Shown here: piece after piece, positions 5,040 through 8,947 of the stretch
How the letters are laid out: every line of letters starts with the position of its first letter
How positions within the stretch are numbered: the stretch's first letter is position 1
NCBI GenBank assembly: GCA_029881835.1
Contig: JAOULV010000040.1
Location: forward strand, 1 to 8,947
Reading direction: 5' to 3'
Origin: Rhodospirillaceae bacterium
GTDB taxonomy: Bacteria; Pseudomonadota; Alphaproteobacteria; Rhodospirillales; Magnetovibrionaceae
DNA length: 8,947 bases
Made by a program: the position numbers and the translations under genes
The notes under the pieces: generated by a model
Database searches by the model: none
Told to the model about the DNA's origin: nothing
What the model saw: the letters and a program-made list of their open reading frames with translations, nothing else

Positions 5040-7065
5040 TTATCGGCCTTTCTGGTTTTATTGTATCGGATGCGGGTATGGAAAAACCAAATATTGCACC
5101 GCCGTCTGGCGATGGCTCGGCCCATAACCTGCCACCGTAAGTTTCAATTATGGTTCGGCTAATCGAAAGACCCATTCCCATACCTTTGGTTTTGGTGGTG
5201 TAGAAGGCTTCAAACAGTTGTTCGGCGTCTTTTTCACCAATACCAATACCGTTGTCTTTTATTGATACGACCGCCTCGCCGTCTGTGTTCATGCCGGTGT
5301 TTATAATAATTGTACGAGGTCCGGACACAGACATTGTTGATTCCATTGCGTTACCGATAAGGTTGAGCAAAACCTGCTCAATCTGGATTTTATCCGCCAC
5401 TATGGCGTGGGGAAGGGCGGTTTTATTAATTTTAACAACAATCCCGTTGCGCAGGGCTTCGGGCTGAATTATTTCAACCGCATCTTTTAGCGCTTTTGAA
5501 ATATCCATTTCTTCCATTGATGCTTCGCTTTTACGCACAAGCTCGCGGATGCGCTTTATAACTTGGCTGGCGCGCTCGGCTTCGCTGGCGACACGTTTCA
5601 TGGCGTCCAAAATATCCCTGCTTTCGCCATCATTGGCACCGCTAAGATTTTTTAGGCGGCGTACACACCCTTGGGCATAATTTGATATAGCAGAAAGCGG
5701 TTGGTTTATTTCATGGGCAAGGCTCGCCGTAAGCTCGCCAATGGTATTTACCCTGGAAATATGTGCCAATTCGTTTTGGCGTTTGCGCGCTATGTCTTCT
5801 AGGCGCTTGATCTCGGCTATCTGATGGGTCAGTTCATCATTGGCTTTGGAAAGCTCTCTGGTGCGCTTGGTCACAAGGTACTCTACCCTGACACCCCAAA
5901 ACAGCCCAATAAGCAACAGTATCAATGCAAATAATGCCCAATGCAAATACTGTTCAATAATGTCGCTAACGCTAATTTTGGCGGAAACATCATACGGGCT
6001 TATACGCAATTCCTTAAGCAGATTATGCACCGGAAGATAATCCAACGGCACTGTCCAGCCCGAATACCCGCCGCTTTGCGCAACCGGATGATCTGGCGTC
6101 ATGCTTAGCAATTGAATAACAACTTTTTGCGCCAGGTCCTGCGATGCGTGCGTTAGCTTTGCAAACGGCCATTCGGGATAAAGATCGGTGCTCAATAAAT
6201 ATGTAAAACCCGGTACATCGCGTTGGGAAAGGATACGAATGTCGCTGAGATTTATTTTCCCTTCTTGGGCAAGGCTTTCAAGAACCCCGGTTCTTACTGT
6301 TCCGCTATCAACTTTGCCCGAAAGAACGCCATCAACCACTGCGTCTTGGGGGAAACCAGAATATAAAATTTGGGAAAAATCAGAAAATGGATCAATCCCT
6401 GATTTGATAAATTCACGCCATGCCATTTGAAAACCGCCAAAGGCATTTTTGCCAATGGCCATGAACGATTTACCTTTTAGGTCGCTAATTTTTTTTATGT
6501 CCGCTCTGTCGCTACGGGTAAATATTGTTGCGCCAAAAAAGTTTCCAACTAAAACCGAATTTTCAGATTGTAATGTAGCAATTCTGGTTACGCCAAACTT
6601 GGCCTCTATTGATGCATAATTGCCAGGATTGGTAAGAATAAAATCAACAGCTTTGTTAGAAACAACGCTTTCAACTTCTGACAAGGACAACGGAACAATC
6701 GTAAACTTTCGTTCTGGAATTTGCCCACTAAGATAATCGCTCAGTGGCTGCCATTGCTTGTAAACATGTTCGGCACCACGAAAAGCCAAAACCCCGATGC
6801 GAACATCGCCCGGTTCACGCGCAGGGATAGGGCGAAAAAAAACCTTGTTATTGTTTGTTTGGCCATCGGCGCCATCAAATTTTTGGGCAACTGTTTGGGT
6901 AGCTGTTTGGGCAAATGCGACATTGTGGCCAAGCAACACGATTGCAACCAGCAAGATACCCGCCAAGGCCGCGCCCGCGCGCGCCATTAACCCGGCGCGG
7001 TTTTGCGAAAGTTGCGCTTTATGATTTATGGTCATCATCAATATTGGTGGCGGCATTTTATGCAT
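5029..7065 (-). CDS. Sensor histidine kinase with PhnD-like periplasmic sensor domain (TtrS/ThsS-like)
   Basis: A 678-residue membrane kinase. Residues 28-46 form a hydrophobic signal-anchor ending near AFAQ (50-53). Residues about 86-355 form a PhnD/phosphonate-binding-protein-like domain (GDVRIGVLAF, FILTNPGNYA, DLKGKSF, VVDGVLSGKVDSG). A second membrane helix lies at about 376-391, followed by a charged coiled coil (397-435). The kinase core has phosphoacceptor H451 in SLAHEINQPL, an N box with N572 in LLNLIGNAMES, DNGIGI (604-609) and GMGMGLSIS (628-636). This is the layout of the tetrathionate and thiosulfate sensors TtrS and ThsS, with the binding domain in the periplasm. No tetrathionate reductase or phosphonate genes are in view, so the ligand is unknown. 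ATG 7065 gives a long N-terminal tail; ATG at codons 4, 10, 11 or 27 is possible. No PAS or haem domain is present, so it is not FixL. Confidence 0.9.
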   Translation of the reverse strand: MHKMPPPILMMTINHKAQLSQNRAGLMARAGAALAGILLVAIVLLGHNVAFAQTATQTVAQKFDGADGQTNNNKVFFRPIPAREPGDVRIGVLAFRGAEHVYKQWQPLSDYLSGQIPERKFTIVPLSLSEVESVVSNKAVDFILTNPGNYASIEAKFGVTRIATLQSENSVLVGNFFGATIFTRSDRADIKKISDLKGKSFMAIGKNAFGGFQMAWREFIKSGIDPFSDFSQILYSGFPQDAVVDGVLSGKVDSGTVRTGVLESLAQEGKINLSDIRILSQRDVPGFTYLLSTDLYPEWPFAKLTHASQDLAQKVVIQLLSMTPDHPVAQSGGYSGWTVPLDYLPVHNLLKELRISPYDVSAKISVSDIIEQYLHWALFALILLLIGLFWGVRVEYLVTKRTRELSKANDELTHQIAEIKRLEDIARKRQNELAHISRVNTIGELTASLAHEINQPLSAISNYAQGCVRRLKNLSGANDGESRDILDAMKRVASEAERASQVIKRIRELVRKSEASMEEMDISKALKDAVEIIQPEALRNGIVVKINKTALPHAIVADKIQIEQVLLNLIGNAMESTMSVSGPRTIIINTGMNTDGEAVVSIKDNGIGIGEKDAEQLFEAFYTTKTKGMGMGLSISRTIIETYGGRLWAEPSPDGGAIFGFSIPASDTIKPERPINAA

Positions 7066-7239
7066 TTTACCAAATATCCCACATTTTCCCCGGGGCGAAC
7101 AATCGAAAGCATTAAATCCGGGGCCATCATTGAAAATAATGGATGCAACCGACTGCTTAATTTATATTTTTCTAATATTACAACTTGTTGTTATTGTTGT
7201 ATTTTTTACGGTTTTTTTCATTTTTTCCACAAGTAACCA

Positions 7240-7268
7240 TTGACATAGCTCAGGTATTTATGTAATGT
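7240..7268 (+). promoter_or_regulatory. Likely housekeeping promoter of rpoH
   Basis: TTGACA (7240-7245) matches the -35 consensus exactly. A 17-bp spacer leads to TAATGT (7263-7268), a partial -10 match. T-rich tracts lie directly upstream. Transcription would begin near 7275 and give an untranslated leader of about 130 nt. No clear sigma-32 type promoter was found in front of rpoH. Confidence 0.5.
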
Positions 7269-7278
7269 CGCCCTCGTT

Positions 7279-7329
7279 CGGTGCCCATGAAGGGGCCGAT
7301 TGTTGACGGTCAGGCCGAAAAGGCTGGCC
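7279..7329 (+). promoter_or_regulatory. Two hairpins in the rpoH 5' leader
   Basis: The first hairpin pairs CGG (7279-7281) and CCC (7284-7286) with GGG (7293-7295) and CCG (7296-7298), with a TG bulge. The second pairs GGTCAG-G-CC (7308-7316) with GGCTGGCC (7322-7329) around a GAAAA loop, eight pairs including one G-T, and one bulged G. No T-run follows, so it is not a terminator. A structured leader could affect rpoH mRNA stability or temperature control, but neither hairpin pairs with the ribosome site at 7391-7397. Confidence 0.35.
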
Positions 7330-7390
7330 AAATACAAAAACGCCCACAGTTTCCTTAATTGTGCCGTTTTTTAATAGGACTATTGCTTCT

Positions 7391-7399
7391 GAGGAGGAT
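7391..7399 (+). promoter_or_regulatory. Strong ribosome binding site of rpoH
   Basis: GAGGAGGAT lies eight bases ahead of ATG 7408 and is the clearest Shine-Dalgarno sequence in the window; the other genes have weak ones. It fixes the rpoH start. The GAGG could pair weakly with CCTC at 7272-7275 at the leader's 5' end. Confidence 0.8.
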
Positions 7400-7407
7400 A
7401 GCGCCAA

Positions 7408-8343
7408 ATGAGTGCATATAACCCACCCGTAAATCAACCTAAACTACCATCCGTGTTGCGTGAAAATGCATCGGAAAGCGGTCTTGCGCATTTTTTCCGC
7501 GAGGCGTGGTCATACCCCATGCTCAAGCCCGAAGAAGAATACGTGCTGGCGGTGCGCTACGCCGAAGACGGTGACGTTGAAGCGGCGCACAAGCTTGTTA
7601 CCAGCCATCTGCGCTTGGTGGCAAAAATAGCTATGGGTTATCGCGGTTATGGCCTTCCGGTTTCCGACCTTATTAGCGAAGGCAACATTGGCCTGATGAA
7701 GGCAGTCAAAAAATTTGACCCATACAAGGGATTTCGCCTTTCAACCTATGCCATGTGGTGGATAAAGGCATCAATCACAGAATACGTTCTTAAATCATGG
7801 TCGCTGGTTAAAATGGGAACCGTAGCCGCACAAAAGAAGCTTTTCTTCAGCTTGCGCAAGCACAAGGCGCGCCTTGGCATAACAGGTAGCGGTGAATTGC
7901 TGCCTGAACAGGCAACCGCACTGGCCCGAGACCTGAAAATATCTGAACACGATATAATAAACATGGATCGCAGGCTTGCCTCGCGCGACCTTAGCCTTAA
8001 TGCACCGCTTTCGCAGGGCGAAGACGGCACGGCAGAATTTCAAGATACCCTGATAGACGAAGGCGCCAGCCCGGAAGAATTCACGGCTAATTCGCAAGAA
8101 AGATCAATGCATCAAGAAATGCTTTCCACGGCACTTAAAGCTCTGGATGAGCGCGAACTGCATATATTTACCGAGCGCAGGCTTAAAGAAGACCCCATTA
8201 CCCTGGAAGAATTGGGTGAAAGCTACGGCATATCGCGTGAGCGTGTTCGCCAGCTAGAGGTCAGGGCATTTGAAAAAGTGCAAAAAGCAGTTATCGCCGC
8301 CAAGGAAAATTCCGACGGTTCAGGTTGGGGTGAAGGCGCTTAA
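7408..8343 (+). CDS. rpoH: RNA polymerase sigma-32 factor RpoH
   Basis: A 311-residue heat-shock sigma factor of alphaproteobacterial type. Region 1.2/2.1 begins at FFREAWSYPMLKPEEEY (29-45). Regions 2.2-2.4 include SHLRLVAKIA, DLISEGNIGLMKAVKKFDP (87-105) and the -10-recognition stretch RLSTYAMWWIKASITEYVL (110-128). The RpoH box QKKLFFSLRKHK (142-153) separates sigma-32 from other sigma-70 members. Region 4.2, with DPITLEELGESYGISRERVRQLEVRAFEKVQ, recognises -35 elements. The protein directs RNA polymerase to chaperone and protease genes. It is preceded by a likely housekeeping promoter, a hairpin-bearing leader and a strong ribosome site. No terminator is seen after its stop, so read-through into the DUF62 gene 63 bp on is likely. 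Some alphaproteobacteria carry two rpoH genes; which paralog this is cannot be told here. Confidence 0.96.
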   Translation: MSAYNPPVNQPKLPSVLRENASESGLAHFFREAWSYPMLKPEEEYVLAVRYAEDGDVEAAHKLVTSHLRLVAKIAMGYRGYGLPVSDLISEGNIGLMKAVKKFDPYKGFRLSTYAMWWIKASITEYVLKSWSLVKMGTVAAQKKLFFSLRKHKARLGITGSGELLPEQATALARDLKISEHDIINMDRRLASRDLSLNAPLSQGEDGTAEFQDTLIDEGASPEEFTANSQERSMHQEMLSTALKALDERELHIFTERRLKEDPITLEELGESYGISRERVRQLEVRAFEKVQKAVIAAKENSDGSGWGEGA

Positions 8344-8406
8344 AATAACGTGGCAAATTAAAAACAACGGTTGTCCAAACATTATTAGTTAGGGCAATGT
8401 TGAGCC

Positions 8407-8947
8407 ATGACAGCTAATTCAAAAAATAAACTTGGGCCAATAGCCCTTTTTTGCGACTTCGGTTTGCCCTATACGGGGCAAATGAAGGCGGCGGTTTTGC
8501 GTGAAGCGCCTGAGATTTCCATAATAGACCTAATGGTCGATGCCCCGGCCTTTGATATTGGGGCGTCTTCCATTTTGCTGGCATCAATGGCCGAACACTT
8601 CCCCACAGGAACTATATTCATTTGCGTTGTTGATCCCGATGTCGGAACCGATGCGCGCTTGCCCGGTGCAGTTATGGCCGGCGGCAGGTGGTTTGTTGGG
8701 CCGCTTAACGGTATTTTTGAACACACCATAAGGCGTTGGCCGGAAGGGGTAGAAATATACACAATTAACCAGCCTGCAAAAAATGTTTCAGCCAGTTTTC
8801 ATGGGCGCGATATATTTTCCCCAGTTGCGGCAAAGCTACAGCGCAAAGGGGGTGCGCTTAAGGAAATGACGGCGGTTACCCCTGTGGGAATGGGCAATTT
8901 CAGGCACCCGGAATTTGCCGATGATCTGGGTCAAGTTATATACATTG
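8407..8947 (+). CDS. SAM hydroxide adenosyltransferase (DUF62) family protein, 3' end outside window
   Basis: The frame is open from ATG 8407 to the window edge, giving 180 residues of a protein usually about 250-300 long. Family marks are CDFGLPYTGQMKA (16-28; usually TDFG), FPTGTIFICVVDPDVG (65-80; usually VVDPGVG), RWFVGPLNG (94-102; usually GPDNG) and SFHGRDIFSPVAA (130-142). Members hydrolyse S-adenosylmethionine to adenosine and methionine; fluorinases and chlorinases are relatives. The histidine (H132) and aspartate (D76) of the known Asp-Arg-His set are present. The segment that carries the arginine reads GTDARLPG and seems one residue longer than usual, so R84 may be shifted by one. 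AGGG at 8391-8394 is a weak ribosome site about 12 bases upstream. It probably shares the rpoH transcript. Confidence 0.85.
   Translation, partial: MTANSKNKLGPIALFCDFGLPYTGQMKAAVLREAPEISIIDLMVDAPAFDIGASSILLASMAEHFPTGTIFICVVDPDVGTDARLPGAVMAGGRWFVGPLNGIFEHTIRRWPEGVEIYTINQPAKNVSASFHGRDIFSPVAAKLQRKGGALKEMTAVTPVGMGNFRHPEFADDLGQVIYI

Larger units (their letters stand above)
7066..7407. other. 342-bp divergent intergenic region between the kinase gene and rpoH
   Basis: It contains no credible gene. The left part, the kinase leader, has the palindrome CCCCGGGG (7088-7095) and a second CCGGGGCC (7118-7125); CCCCGG and CCGGGG could pair across a 24-nt loop. The middle (about 7156-7230) is very AT-rich and T-tract-rich, with TTTTTCTAATATTACAAC and the dyad ACAAC-TT-GTTGT (7180-7191). 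This stretch may hold the kinase promoter and an upstream element for rpoH. The right part holds the likely rpoH promoter and leader, listed separately. Confidence 0.7.

Noticed and set aside
5029..7065. FixL oxygen sensor
   Set aside because: The regulator is FixJ-like, but the kinase has no PAS or haem domain; its sensor is a PhnD-like periplasmic binding domain between two membrane segments.
7003..7243. Plus-strand frames of 71-77 codons in and before the kinase-rpoH gap
   Set aside because: They overlap the kinase N-terminus in antisense, have no ribosome site, and read through AT-rich DNA giving Ile/Phe/Tyr-rich low-complexity peptides.
8469..8762. Minus-strand frame opposite the DUF62 gene
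   Set aside because: The plus strand carries clear family motifs throughout; the opposite frame shows no known feature.
1..8947. CRISPR array, tRNA, rRNA, insertion sequence or prophage
   Set aside because: No spaced direct repeats, cloverleaf, rRNA motifs, transposase or integrase sequence was seen on reading both strands.

Overview
The window reads as ordinary chromosome of a free-living alphaproteobacterium of moderate GC (mid-40s percent by eye). The pointers are a hopanoid-type squalene operon (hpnC-hpnD-hpnE), an RpoH of alphaproteobacterial type with a clear RpoH box, a PhnD-sensor histidine kinase paired with a FixJ-type regulator, and a SAM hydroxide adenosyltransferase (DUF62) homolog. 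No insertion sequence, CRISPR array, tRNA, rRNA or phage gene is visible, so this is housekeeping and regulatory DNA rather than an island.

Left part, plus strand (1-3215): the C-terminal end of an MlaC/Ttg2D-type periplasmic lipid-binding protein (HpnM-like in hopanoid clusters) is followed by hpnC, hpnD and hpnE. Together these three convert two farnesyl diphosphates to squalene through presqualene diphosphate and hydroxysqualene. hpnE starts at a TTG whose last two bases lie in the hpnD stop codon (TTGA overlap). No squalene-hopene cyclase follows: the operon stops 6 bp from the end of a convergent ispH, whose product makes the IPP and DMAPP from which farnesyl diphosphate is built.

Middle, minus strand (3222-7065): the order of transcription is sensor kinase, then FixJ-type response regulator (11-bp overlap), then a 231-bp gap, then ispH. 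The kinase has a signal-anchor, a PhnD-like periplasmic binding domain, a second membrane segment and a HisKA/HATPase core, the TtrS/ThsS architecture. The gap is the most interesting DNA in the window. It holds several interlocking perfect inverted repeats, a cluster of TACC-type half-sites, a good -10-like box and a strong intrinsic terminator. This would fit a small RNA, or an attenuated ispH leader, controlled by the adjacent regulator.

Right part, plus strand (7066-8947): a 342-bp divergent intergenic region carries a consensus TTGACA element and a leader with two hairpins. It precedes rpoH (sigma-32), which has a very strong GAGGAGG ribosome binding site. 63 bp downstream begins a DUF62 family SAM hydrolase gene that runs off the window.
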